NCBI RefSeq assembly: GCF_002959915.1
Contig: NZ_PPDE01000008.1
Location: 186,001 to 250,000, forward strand
Direction of reading: 5' to 3'
DNA length: 64,000 nt
Source: Veillonella atypica KON
GTDB lineage: Bacteria > Bacillota > Negativicutes > Veillonellales > Veillonellaceae
A program made the position numbers and the translations under genes. A model generated the notes under the pieces. That model was not told the origin of the DNA. It saw only the letters and a list, made by a program, of their open reading frames with translations, and did no database searches. Positions 16,190 through 23,673 of this stretch are shown here, piece by piece. Each line of letters starts with the position of its first letter. The stretch's first letter is position 1.

Positions 16190-18342
16190 TGGAAGCATTA
16201 CGAGGATTTGTATACCGAATTATATATCAAAATACACAGAACACGTATTGTGTATTTCTTGTAAAAGATTATAATGAGGAATACATTACTTGTACTGGTC
16301 GTTTTGAAGCCCCTAAAGAAGGGGAAGATATTGAGATTAAGGGACGTTATGTAGAGCATCAAAAGTATGGCATTCAGTTTGATGCATCTAGTATAGAAAA
16401 ACTGAAACCCGATAATATGGGGGCTGCTAAGTTGTATTTGATGAACTTAGGCATAAAGGGATTAGGCGAAAAATCTGTAGAGAAAATCTGTGATTATTTC
16501 GGCCTCCGGTTATTAGATGTACTGCGTGAAGAACGGCCAGAAGAAATTAAAGATGTGCCAGGTTTACGCAAAGGCGTTAAAGAGGAATTATACAATACAT
16601 TACTCGGTGAAGGTATATTATCCGATTTAAACCATTTCTTTGAGTCTCATCAAATTTCTTCTAAATGGTCTCGCACTGTGTACACATATTATGGTGCATC
16701 CTCTATAGATGTCATACAGGATAATCCTTATAATTTATTGCGTATCGCCCCAGATATGTTATTCAATACGGCTGATACATTAGCTATGAATTTAGGGCTT
16801 GATGCTGATGACGAGCGACGATTAGAGGCTGGTGTAAACTGGATTTTAGGGAATTTAGATAATCAAGGTCATACGTGCTTACCTGTCGATGAATTGATAG
16901 GTCGTACCTACGATTTATTGCAAGTAGATGCAGATTTAATAGCTAACCATATTGACTCATTACTTTCTCAAGCTATTATGTATAGTACCTATTATGATGA
17001 TATACTCTATGTATATCCACCTGAAATGTATGTATCTGAAGTAGAAGGTGTACACTATACGCGTGATTTCTTAATTGAAGCTGATCCTATATCTCTAGAT
17101 ATTCCAGATTTTATTGAGCGATTTGAAGCAGATAATCATATTACCTTTGGCCCTGAACAGAAGGAAGCTATAGAATTATCATTTTTTGAAAAATTTTCGC
17201 TTATTACCGGTGGACCTGGCACTGGTAAAACTACGATTATTAAAGCCTTAGTTAAAGGTTTTCAATTAGGTGGGTTAGGACGTATTATTCTTTGTGCCCC
17301 AACGGGACGCGCAGCAAAGCGTTTAACAGAGGCCACTGAGTTTGAAGCCACAACTATACATCGCTTGCTCATGCCTGTAGCTGGCAGTGATTCCTATGAT
17401 TTTACTAAAAATGAAGATGATCCTCTTGATATAGATGTTATTATCATCGATGAAGCATCCATGCTCAATGTGCGATTGTTTTATTCTCTAATGTCAGCGA
17501 TTCCTCGTGAGGCCCATGTTATTATCGTAGGCGATGTGGATCAACTGCCTCCTATAGGTGCTGGATTCGTATTGAAAGATTTACTTGATAGTGATATGGT
17601 TCCGTATACGCGATTACAACATATTTATCGTCAAAGTTCTGGTAATAGTATCGTCGATAGTGCGTATGCTATTAACCGTGGTGAAATGCCAAATCTTGAT
17701 ACGACTAGTGATGAATTCACTTTCATTTCCGTTAACTCTCTTGGTGATATGATGAAAGCCATCGTTGATGTGTATAAACGGGAAAAAGAATTTGTCGATG
17801 ATGAACTTGATATTCAAATCATTTCGCCTATGCGTAGAGGTAAGGCTGGCAGTATAAGTATATCTCAATATGTGCAGCAATCCGTAAATCCTCCAGATAG
17901 TTATAAAGGGGAAGTGCGTGTTAATGGAATTACATTCCGCGTTGGTGATAAGGTAATTCAAGTTCTTAACAATTATGAATTAGAAGTTTTTAATGGTGAA
18001 ATCGGCGTTATTTATGCCATTACCAAATCTGATATCTGCATTCGCTTTATTCATAAAGAGGTTCGCCTATCTATTGATGAAGCGCATATGATTATGCCTG
18101 CTTATGCTATAACAGTTCATAAAAGTCAAGGCAGTGAATATGGTGTTGTTATTATACCATTTGTTCCTATGTACGGTGGTATGTTACAACGGAACTTACT
18201 CTATACTGCCGTGACAAGAGCCAAGCGAAAGGTTATCATGATCGGTACAAAGAGTTCTGTAGAGCGTGCTGTTAAAACGGTTAATGGTGAAGAACGATAT
18301 ACATTATTTAAAGAACGTTTACAAGGAAGATGTGATGGATAA
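16189..18342 (+). CDS. recD2: RecD2-type ATP-dependent DNA helicase
   Basis: A 717-residue superfamily 1B helicase of the RecD2/RecD-like family, which unwinds DNA 5' to 3' and is used in repair outside RecBCD. The N-terminus has an OB-like region and helix-hairpin-helix elements (GIKGLGEKSVEKICDYF). The motor has Walker A GGPGTGKTT near 341-349, Walker B IIDEASML, motif III GDVDQLPPIGAG, and the C-terminal AYAITVHKSQGSE and YTAVTRAKRKV. It shares single-base overlaps with both neighbours (TAATG), so it is tightly coupled to the aromatic fusion gene and comFC. Confidence 0.93.
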   Translation: MEALRGFVYRIIYQNTQNTYCVFLVKDYNEEYITCTGRFEAPKEGEDIEIKGRYVEHQKYGIQFDASSIEKLKPDNMGAAKLYLMNLGIKGLGEKSVEKICDYFGLRLLDVLREERPEEIKDVPGLRKGVKEELYNTLLGEGILSDLNHFFESHQISSKWSRTVYTYYGASSIDVIQDNPYNLLRIAPDMLFNTADTLAMNLGLDADDERRLEAGVNWILGNLDNQGHTCLPVDELIGRTYDLLQVDADLIANHIDSLLSQAIMYSTYYDDILYVYPPEMYVSEVEGVHYTRDFLIEADPISLDIPDFIERFEADNHITFGPEQKEAIELSFFEKFSLITGGPGTGKTTIIKALVKGFQLGGLGRIILCAPTGRAAKRLTEATEFEATTIHRLLMPVAGSDSYDFTKNEDDPLDIDVIIIDEASMLNVRLFYSLMSAIPREAHVIIVGDVDQLPPIGAGFVLKDLLDSDMVPYTRLQHIYRQSSGNSIVDSAYAINRGEMPNLDTTSDEFTFISVNSLGDMMKAIVDVYKREKEFVDDELDIQIISPMRRGKAGSISISQYVQQSVNPPDSYKGEVRVNGITFRVGDKVIQVLNNYELEVFNGEIGVIYAITKSDICIRFIHKEVRLSIDEAHMIMPAYAITVHKSQGSEYGVVIIPFVPMYGGMLQRNLLYTAVTRAKRKVIMIGTKSSVERAVKTVNGEERYTLFKERLQGRCDG

Positions 18343-19067
18343 TGAATCTATTTGATTTTTTATTTCCTCCTGTTTGTCCTCATTGTGGTACCCATGTACA
18401 ACAACAAGGGGATTGGTGTGATGCTTGTATTGAAGAAGTTCTACATGTAAGACAAGTGCCATCTAAATTACTGTCCTCGCTAGATTCTGCTTGGATTCTA
18501 GCTGACTATCGAGGTGGTATTAAATCCATGATATATGACGTTAAATTTAACGAAAAAAAGGAGCAGTCCAAAGGGGCTGCTCCTTTTTTAGCATCGTACA
18601 ACTTGAGGATGCACGATTATAGGCCTCATTATGTGATTCCTATACCATCAAGTGCAGAAAAAAAGAAAGTTAGAGGATATAATCAGGTGGATTTATTTTT
18701 TTATGATTGGGTGTTCTCATTTTCAAATTCTAATCGTATTGATGGTAGAAGCAGCGATGACAGTGTAAATGGAGTTATGGAATATAATACTGAAAAAGAG
18801 ATCTGTTATAACTGGTTTGATTGTTTATATAAAATGGATACCCATAAAGAAATGTGGAGCTTATCTGGTAGTGAACGTCATAGTACAATCGATAAGGCAT
18901 TTATGTGGAAGGAAACTTGCGATTCCTCGTTGTTATATGATAAGCGGATTTTATTAGTTGATGATATATTTACGACAGGAGCTACCTTAGAGTCAGCTGC
19001 ACGAATATTAAGAGCATATCATCCTCAATATATTGAAGCATTGACATTAGCTAGTGGTAGTTTTTAA
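18342..19067 (+). CDS. comFC: ComFC-like phosphoribosyltransferase, competence protein
   Basis: A 241-residue ComFC/GntX-type protein, needed for uptake of transforming DNA in competent bacteria. An N-terminal zinc finger uses Cys12, Cys15, Cys26 and Cys29 (CPHC...CDAC). The phosphoribosyltransferase part has IPIPSSAEKKKVRGYNQ, the degenerate SLSGSERHSTIDKAF and the PRPP loop LLVDDIFTTGAT near the C-terminus. The coding frame is intact but carries a perfect intrinsic terminator at codons about 71-83 (see 18553-18589). It is the last gene of the rimP operon, after recD2. A ComFA helicase is not adjacent. Confidence 0.88.
   Translation: MNLFDFLFPPVCPHCGTHVQQQGDWCDACIEEVLHVRQVPSKLLSSLDSAWILADYRGGIKSMIYDVKFNEKKEQSKGAAPFLASYNLRMHDYRPHYVIPIPSSAEKKKVRGYNQVDLFFYDWVFSFSNSNRIDGRSSDDSVNGVMEYNTEKEICYNWFDCLYKMDTHKEMWSLSGSERHSTIDKAFMWKETCDSSLLYDKRILLVDDIFTTGATLESAARILRAYHPQYIEALTLASGSF
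18553..18589 (+). terminator. Intrinsic terminator inside the comFC reading frame
   Basis: A run of seven A, then GGAGCAGTCC (18560-18569), loop AAAG, GGGCTGCTCC (18574-18583) with one T-G wobble in ten pairs, and six T. It is as strong as the best intergenic terminators in this window, yet lies about 210 nt inside an intact comFC. The A and T runs make it potentially bidirectional. Confidence 0.7.
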
Positions 19068-19071
19068 AAAT

Positions 19072-19110
19072 AAAAGGCTGTAATAGATTTTTGTTCTATT
19101 ACAGCCTTAA
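19072..19110. terminator. Bidirectional terminator between comFC and the HD-GYP gene
   Basis: AAGGCTGTAATAGA (19074-19087) and TCTATTACAGCCTT (19095-19108) form a perfect 14-bp stem with loop TTTTTGT. On the minus strand it is followed by TTTTATTTTT, so it mainly ends the HD-GYP transcript; it also closes comFC. Confidence 0.85.
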
Positions 19111-19119
19111 TTATGTTGT

Positions 19120-19722
19120 TTAACCTAGTACATCGATAAATGCTTTTACAACATCTGGATCAAAGAGGGAACCAGATGCGCTAAATAATTCTTCTTTTGC
19201 TTTAGCTTTTGTTTTTGCCCAAAATTCAGTGGATGGATTCACAGTGGAATCATAGTAATCCGCAACAGCAATGATACGTGCCCCAAGTGGAATGTTGGCG
19301 CCACGTAAATGTTTTGGATATCCGGAGCCGTCCCATTTTTCATGATGGTAACGAATATATGATAGGATTTGTTGACAACATGGATAGTTTTCAATCATAT
19401 TAGCACCACTAGCAGCATGTTGTTTATATTTTGACATTTCTTGCTTGTTCAAGTATGGTGCTTTTTGAATCATCGCATTAGGAATCATCAAAAGACCTAC
19501 ATCATGTAATAGTGCAGCATGACGGATTTGTTCAATTTCATTTAATGGCAATCCCATTTTTGCAGCAATACTAACTGCATAATTGGAGACTTGTACAGAG
19601 TGTGTATACAAGTGATAGCTTTTCATTTGTATCATTTGTAATAGTTGAGCACTAATGGCCTCTAAACTATCTTTCTCCAGTTCATACAGCCCGGACGGCT
19701 GCATCAATGATAACATAAACAT
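19120..19722 (-). CDS. HD-GYP domain protein, putative cyclic-di-GMP phosphodiesterase
   Basis: A 200-residue single-domain protein on the minus strand. The HD pair His73-Asp74 is in HAALLHDVGLL, with later metal ligands in HHEKWDGSGYP (about 128-138), the extended HD-GYP signature, and ARIIAVADYYD. HD-GYP proteins usually hydrolyse cyclic-di-GMP; no sensor or receiver domain is attached, so the input signal is unclear. The N-terminus is short and slightly hydrophobic. The start ATG at 19722 follows GAGGGG. It has its own promoter and a leader hairpin, and is one of three genes on this strand in the window. Confidence 0.85.
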   Translation of the reverse strand: MFMLSLMQPSGLYELEKDSLEAISAQLLQMIQMKSYHLYTHSVQVSNYAVSIAAKMGLPLNEIEQIRHAALLHDVGLLMIPNAMIQKAPYLNKQEMSKYKQHAASGANMIENYPCCQQILSYIRYHHEKWDGSGYPKHLRGANIPLGARIIAVADYYDSTVNPSTEFWAKTKAKAKEELFSASGSLFDPDVVKAFIDVLG

Positions 19723-19748
19723 AATAAACCCCTCTACTATACAAATAT

Positions 19749-19775
19749 GTAAAGTCCCAACCCCAAGGACTTTAC
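19749..19775 (-). promoter_or_regulatory. Perfect hairpin in the leader of the HD-GYP mRNA
   Basis: GTAAAGTCC (19749-19757) and GGACTTTAC (19767-19775) form a 9-bp stem around a 9-nt loop. In the minus-strand mRNA it lies about 15 nt upstream of the GAGGGG Shine-Dalgarno, with a G-rich loop. No T run follows, so it is not a terminator. A translational control element is possible. Confidence 0.5.
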
Positions 19776-19816
19776 ATCGTACAACTTATAGTCCGTTCTT
19801 CTTTAACAGTATTCGT

Positions 19817-19845
19817 ATTATACAACAATTTTTATGCTTTGTGTA
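19817..19845 (-). promoter_or_regulatory. Promoter of the HD-GYP gene
   Basis: On the minus strand, TATAAT (19817-19822) with TACACA (19840-19845) as -35 at spacer 17. The start near 19810 gives a leader of about 88 nt containing the hairpin 19749-19775. Confidence 0.5.
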
Positions 19846-20094
19846 TCGGTATAATGTTTGGTTTTTGAATAGGTATTCATATTTAGCATAATAGAAAGTG
19901 TTGACAAAAAAGGAATGCATTAAGAATGGGATGTAAAAATCGTGTTTTAAGAATTATAATAGAAAAATGAAGAATTATTTTATATTCCTATTCCTATTTT
20001 CTATACATTGAAATTAAGACTTGCATTTTTTATTCTCACAACAGTGATATTGATAAACACATATGTTTGTATTAACTTGCAAATAATAAAGATA
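19846..20094. other. AT-rich intergenic stretch without a recognised gene
   Basis: This part of the long gap between the HD-GYP gene and the structured RNA is very AT-rich. It has an isolated TTGACA at 19901-19906 but no fitting -10. I see no open frame with a Shine-Dalgarno and no clear hairpin. Confidence 0.4.
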
Positions 20095-20124
20095 TAGACA
20101 TAGATATAATTTATAATCTATAAT
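20095..20124 (+). promoter_or_regulatory. Promoter of the structured RNA
   Basis: TAGACA (20095-20100), spacer 18, TATAAT (20119-20124), with two more TATAAT copies at 20105 and 20112. The predicted start near 20131 coincides with the first base of the GC-rich folded region. Confidence 0.65.
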
Positions 20125-20130
20125 ATTAAA

Positions 20131-20363
20131 ATACGGGTCTGTGGTTGTAAGTCGAGGCCAGTCGCAGGCAAAACGATCCACATAAGCAGTCCAAAGGGCT
20201 GTGAGCATGGTGCGGCTTAGATGTAAGTCCTGCCGGGAAACCGAGAGGAGTAGTAGTGGGGGGCCATGGGCTTATGAGCGAACCTTCCAGCAGGCGAGTG
20301 TGGGGGCAAAGACCAGGTCAGCCGTATAACGGGCACATGAGGCTTTTCTCATGTGCTTTTTTT
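20131..20363 (+). ncRNA. Structured noncoding RNA with own promoter and terminator, possibly raiA-type
   Basis: About 230 nt of GC-rich, highly self-complementary sequence in an AT-rich gap, without a credible open frame. A closing stem joins ACGG and CTG (20133-20141) to CAGCCGT (20319-20325). Inside are CAGTCC-AAA-GGGCTG (20187-20201), a stem ACAT/ATGT (20180-20183/20221-20224), the GNRA-capped hairpin CGG-GAAA-CCG (20234-20243) and CCTGC (20229-20233), which can pair with GCAGG at 20164-20168 or 20290-20294. It starts at its own promoter and ends in a strong terminator; the next gene has a separate promoter, so it is not a simple leader. It lies between comFC and the raiA/hpf gene, where many Firmicutes carry the raiA RNA motif. 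That identity is a guess. Confidence 0.65.
20333..20363 (+). terminator. Intrinsic terminator of the structured RNA
   Basis: GCACATGAG (20333-20341), loop GCTTTT, CTCATGTGC (20348-20356), then seven T. Confidence 0.92.
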
Positions 20364-20388
20364 CATTTATACAGATGTATAAATGAAA
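20361..20388. repeat. Perfect 12-bp inverted repeat after the RNA terminator
   Basis: TTTCATTTATAC (20361-20372), spacer AGAT, GTATAAATGAAA (20377-20388). It directly abuts the terminator T run and lies about 130 nt before the transporter promoter. It could be a second hairpin on the RNA or a dyad operator; nothing else identifies it. Confidence 0.65.
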
Positions 20389-20516
20389 ATTGTAGATATT
20401 GCGTTTGTTAAGCTATGTTTTGTATACAGAGAGCGTATATTAATACATATTGTGTATAAAAATTAATAGAGAAATCATTAAAATATGGAATTTTAAAAAT
20501 GTTATATACATTATTA

Positions 20517-20545
20517 TTGACATAATTATTCCGTGTATATATACT
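20517..20545 (+). promoter_or_regulatory. Strong promoter of the amino-acid ABC transporter operon
   Basis: TTGACA (20517-20522), spacer 17, TATACT (20540-20545): a near-consensus housekeeping promoter. The predicted start near 20552 gives a leader of about 32 nt. Confidence 0.8.
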
Positions 20546-20583
20546 ATATAAATAAACTTAGTTATATATGAGGTTATAAGAAG

Positions 20584-21393
20584 ATGTTTAATAAAAAAGT
20601 AAAAAAATTAGTTCTCGGTAGTTTGATGGTTGTTATGGCTGCATCTTTAGTTGGTGGTTGTGGATCTTCTTCTACAACAACGTCTAATAAAAAGTTAATT
20701 GTTGGCACAAATGCTACATTTGTACCATTCGAATTTAAGGACGATAAGACTCAAGATTATGCAGGTTTCGATATCGATTTGATTCGTGCAATTGGCAAAC
20801 GTATTAACAAAGATGTAGAACTTAAAAACGTTGCCTTTGATGCGTTGATTCCAGCATTAAATACACATGATATCGATGTGGCAGCTTCTGGTATGACAAT
20901 CACAAAAGCGCGTAGTGAAAAGGTATTATTCTCATCTCCATACTATGAAAATGCATTAGCTATTGTATATAAAGATTCTAATAGCATTCATTCCTTAGAT
21001 GATTTGAAGAATAAAAAAATTGCTGCTCAAATGGGGACAACTGGTTCCGATTTAGCTCATAAGATCGAAGGTACTTCTGTAAAAGAATTCGATCATAGTA
21101 ATGAAGCGTTGTTAGAGTTGCAAAATGGTGGTGTTGATGCTACTGTTATTGATTTACCAGTTGCTCAATATTACAGCACAAAACATCCTGATGAGCATAT
21201 CCAAATCTTGCCATATCCAAATACAAAAGAGTACTTAGGTTTGGCTTTGAATAAAGATAATAAAGCTTTACAAGAGGAAATTAATAAGGCTATTGCTGAT
21301 ATGAAAGCAGATGGTGAATTTAATACATTATATAAAAAATGGTTTAATGTAGATGCACCTGCAGATATGCCTGTTGTGTTGGATTTTAAATAA
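20584..21393 (+). CDS. Polar amino-acid ABC transporter, substrate-binding lipoprotein
   Basis: A 269-residue periplasmic binding protein of the SBP_bac_3 family. The lipobox LVGGC ends at Cys26 after a hydrophobic stretch, so the mature protein is lipid-anchored. Typical motifs are KLIVGTNATFVPFEF, GFDIDLIRAIGKR, DVAASGMTITKARSEKVLFS, and the hinge segment KNKKIAAQMGTTGSDLA. Family members bind glutamine, histidine, arginine or cystine; the ligand cannot be read from sequence. The permease and ATPase genes follow in the same direction and a near-consensus promoter precedes it. Confidence 0.92.
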   Translation: MFNKKVKKLVLGSLMVVMAASLVGGCGSSSTTTSNKKLIVGTNATFVPFEFKDDKTQDYAGFDIDLIRAIGKRINKDVELKNVAFDALIPALNTHDIDVAASGMTITKARSEKVLFSSPYYENALAIVYKDSNSIHSLDDLKNKKIAAQMGTTGSDLAHKIEGTSVKEFDHSNEALLELQNGGVDATVIDLPVAQYYSTKHPDEHIQILPYPNTKEYLGLALNKDNKALQEEINKAIADMKADGEFNTLYKKWFNVDAPADMPVVLDFK

Positions 21394-21407
21394 TTAGGGA
21401 GTTGTAA

Positions 21408-22058
21408 ATGGACTGGAATGTCATAACGAGTAATTTACCATTATTATTATATGGGGCTTTAATGACCATAAAAATTACAGCTGTTGCTGTAAGCTTTGGT
21501 TTCATTATCGGTTTAATTGTTTCCTTAGCTAGAATGTCGAATTTCGTAATTGTTCGATTGATTGCTAAATGCTATGTAGATGTGATTCGTGGTACCCCTA
21601 TGTTGGTACAAATCTTTATGATTTATTTTGCATTACCTCAAATCATTGGCACTCGAATCGATCCTTATATAGCAGCCTGTGCAGCATGTAGTATCAACTC
21701 TGGTGCTTATGTATCCGAAATATTCCGTGCGGGTATTCAATCTGTAAATAAAGGGCAAATGGAAGCCGGTCGTTCACTAGGTTTGTCTTGGTGGCAAACT
21801 ATGCGCTTTATTATTATTCCGCAAGCGTTTAAAGCATCAATCCCTCCTTTGGGTAATGAATTTATTGCCATGCTAAAAGATTCTTCTTTAGTTTCTGTTA
21901 TTGGTTTTGAAGAATTGATGCGTCGTGGTCAATTAATTATCGCTAAAACCTATGCGGCTACTGAAATTTGGGGAACGGTTGCCATTATCTATCTATGTAT
22001 GACAATACCGATTTCTCGATTGGTTGCTTACCTTGAAAGGAAATATAACGTAAAATGA
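21408..22058 (+). CDS. Polar amino-acid ABC transporter, permease
   Basis: A 216-residue inner-membrane permease of the HisM/GlnP type with about five transmembrane helices. The family N-terminal segment [18 protein letters not shown] is followed by [15 protein letters not shown] and the ATPase-coupling EAA loop [22 protein letters not shown]. It lies 14 nt after the binding protein gene. Its stop codon overlaps the ATG of the ATPase gene by 4 nt (ATGA). Confidence 0.92.
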   Translation: MDWNVITSNLPLLLYGALMTIKITAVAVSFGFIIGLIVSLARMSNFVIVRLIAKCYVDVIRGTPMLVQIFMIYFALPQIIGTRIDPYIAACAACSINSGAYVSEIFRAGIQSVNKGQMEAGRSLGLSWWQTMRFIIIPQAFKASIPPLGNEFIAMLKDSSLVSVIGFEELMRRGQLIIAKTYAATEIWGTVAIIYLCMTIPISRLVAYLERKYNVK

Positions 22059-22774
22059 TAGAATTAAAAGATGTGCGAAAATCATTTGGTAAAAATGAAG
22101 TATTAAAGGGCATCAATCTACAAATTGATAAAGGTGAAGTTGTCGTAATCATCGGTCCTTCAGGATCTGGTAAAAGTACAGTTTTGCGGACGATGAATTA
22201 CCTAGAGGAACCTACCAGTGGTCATGTAATTGTGGATGGTATGGATTTATCCGATAAAAATAAATTGAATGCTGTACGCACAGAAGTGGGCATGGTATTC
22301 CAAAACTTTAATTTATTCCCACATATGACGGTATTGGATAATTTGACATTGGCTCCCGTAAATGTAAGAAAAACGGATAAGAAAGAAGCACAAGACATTG
22401 CTATGAAACTATTGGAACGTGTTGGATTAGCTGATAAAGCTCAAATGTATCCGGACTCACTATCCGGTGGTCAAAAGCAACGTGTTGCTATTGCACGTGC
22501 ATTAGCTATGAAACCGAAGGTAATGTTATTTGATGAACCTACATCGGCACTTGATCCAGAAATGGTACGCGAAGTATTGGATGTAATGAAATCTTTGGCT
22601 GATGAAGGTATGACGATGGTTATCGTTACACATGAAATGGGCTTCGCTAAAGAGGTTGCGGATAGAGTGTTATTTGTCGATGGTGGTCAAATCCTAGAAG
22701 ATGGCACACCAGTACAAGTATTTGATGCACCTTCTAGTGATAGAACAAAATTATTCTTGTCTAAAATTTTATAG
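22055..22774 (+). CDS. glnQ: Polar amino-acid ABC transporter, ATPase
   Basis: A 239-residue ABC ATPase of the GlnQ/HisP group that powers the transporter encoded upstream. Walker A is GPSGSGKST (about 35-43), the Q-loop region is [13 protein letters not shown], the signature is [15 protein letters not shown], Walker B is [14 protein letters not shown] and the switch histidine is in VTHEMGFA. It overlaps the permease gene by 4 nt and is followed by a strong terminator, closing a three-gene operon. The symbol reflects the family; the ligand is not known. Confidence 0.92.
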   Translation: MIELKDVRKSFGKNEVLKGINLQIDKGEVVVIIGPSGSGKSTVLRTMNYLEEPTSGHVIVDGMDLSDKNKLNAVRTEVGMVFQNFNLFPHMTVLDNLTLAPVNVRKTDKKEAQDIAMKLLERVGLADKAQMYPDSLSGGQKQRVAIARALAMKPKVMLFDEPTSALDPEMVREVLDVMKSLADEGMTMVIVTHEMGFAKEVADRVLFVDGGQILEDGTPVQVFDAPSSDRTKLFLSKIL

Positions 22775-22786
22775 ATTATTAGGAAC

Positions 22787-22827
22787 AACACTCATAATTA
22801 CGTAGTTAATAATTATGAGTGTTTTTT
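22787..22827 (+). terminator. Intrinsic terminator of the ABC transporter operon
   Basis: AACACTCATAATTA (22787-22800) and TAATTATGAGTGTT (22810-22823) form a perfect 14-bp stem, with the T run to 22827. Confidence 0.9.
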
Positions 22828-23156
22828 GTTACCCGTTATCTTATAAGAAATTTTGATAAATTATATATATTTACTTTAGGAACTGCTGTAATCAAGTGAT
22901 TTTTCTAAATCTGTTAATTCGTATAAATAGATATTAGATATAAATATTTGTGATAAATATACAGTTTATACATTTGTACAGTGCAAAAAATATTTATAAT
23001 ACTCATATATTTTAGTTATAATGAAATAAATATGAGTCTTTATACTATAGAATATATAGAGTAAAACCAATAATTAAAAGGAATTAAGAATAGAATTTAT
23101 ATATTTCTTAGAGTTGAATCTGCATAATAATTTAAATGAAATACGAGCGTTCTAAT
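22828..23156. other. AT-rich intergenic region without a recognised gene
   Basis: About 330 nt with very low GC and no open frame behind a Shine-Dalgarno. Several TATAAT-like hexamers occur (for example near 22995 and 23017) and ACTCATAT (23001-23008) is mirrored by ATATGAGT (23030-23037). With a good promoter right before the cold-shock gene, this stretch is not needed as its leader. I cannot assign a function. Confidence 0.4.
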
Positions 23157-23185
23157 TTGATATTTTATACACGCTATGTTATTAT
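23157..23185 (+). promoter_or_regulatory. Promoter of the cold-shock gene
   Basis: TTGATA (23157-23162), spacer 17, TATTAT (23180-23185). The start near 23192 gives a leader of only about 50 nt, much shorter than the cold-sensing leader of E. coli cspA. Confidence 0.6.
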
Positions 23186-23240
23186 ACAAATATAGAGCAC
23201 GACAGTAAGACAATATATATTTTATAGGAGGATATTATCC

Positions 23241-23438
23241 ATGTTAGGTAAAGTAAAATGGTTTAGTGCAGAAAAAGGTTATGGATTTATTGAAAGAGAA
23301 GATGGTAGCGATGTATTCGTTCATTTCTCTGCTATTCAAGACGAAGGTTTTAAATCCTTATCTGAAGGTCAAAATGTAACATTTGACATTGTTGATGGCA
23401 ATCGTGGTCCACAAGCAGCAAATGTTGTAAAAGCGTAA
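23241..23438 (+). CDS. cspA: Cold-shock domain protein
   Basis: A 65-residue cold-shock protein, a small beta-barrel that binds single-stranded RNA and DNA and melts RNA structure. Both nucleic-acid binding motifs are present: KGYGFIE (RNP1) and DVFVHFS (RNP2), plus the N-terminal [11 protein letters not shown]. It is preceded by a strong AGGAGG and followed by a terminator, so it is monocistronic. It may act with the adjacent hibernation factor in stress, but nothing in the sequence ties them together. Paralogues elsewhere in the genome cannot be excluded. Confidence 0.93.
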   Translation: MLGKVKWFSAEKGYGFIEREDGSDVFVHFSAIQDEGFKSLSEGQNVTFDIVDGNRGPQAANVVKA

Positions 23439-23470
23439 ACATATACCAAATATTACATAAAAACTAAATT

Positions 23471-23506
23471 AAAAAAATCCCAACACCTTATTTGTTGGGA
23501 TTTTTT
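23471..23506 (+). terminator. Intrinsic terminator of the cold-shock gene
   Basis: ATCCCAACA (23477-23485) and TGTTGGGAT (23493-23501) with flanking A and T runs extending the stem; loop CCTTATT. Confidence 0.92.
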
Positions 23507-23530
23507 GCACATTTAATAGTGTACAATACA

Positions 23531-23596
23531 TATTTCTACAAAAAATATAAAAATTTTTATCAAAAAAGAGGAGTTTTATATGTAGATGTAGAAATA
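23531..23596 (+). promoter_or_regulatory. Leader of the hibernation factor gene with a start-stop mini-ORF
   Basis: TATTTCTACA (23531-23540) and TGTAGAAATA (23587-23596) form a 10-bp stem. In its loop lies AAGAGGAG (23566-23573), a strong Shine-Dalgarno, followed at 6 nt by ATG-TAG (23580-23585) and directly by a second ATG-TAG (23586-23591). This is a start codon immediately followed by stop, about 90 nt before the hpf start. Such minimal ORFs can hold ribosomes at the initiation site. Transcription across this stretch is likely but its promoter is not clear (possible -10 TACAAT at 23522). Confidence 0.45.
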
Positions 23597-23673
23597 CTAA
23601 TTAAGACACCAGAAATAGAGAAATAAGAACATTCTAACAACTGGTCGTTGATTTTTAGAAAGGGTGTTGACAT

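Noticed and set aside
20131-20363. RNase P RNA, tmRNA or SRP RNA as the identity of the structured RNA
   Set aside because: I find none of their hallmark conserved elements (for example the paired GAGGAAAGTCC element, a tRNA-like CCA end with tag frame, or the GGAAGCA SRP loop), and the size does not fit RNase P.
22828-23240. A long cold-sensing leader in front of the csp gene
   Set aside because: A good promoter at 23157-23185 gives a leader of only about 50 nt, so the upstream AT-rich stretch need not be transcribed with csp.
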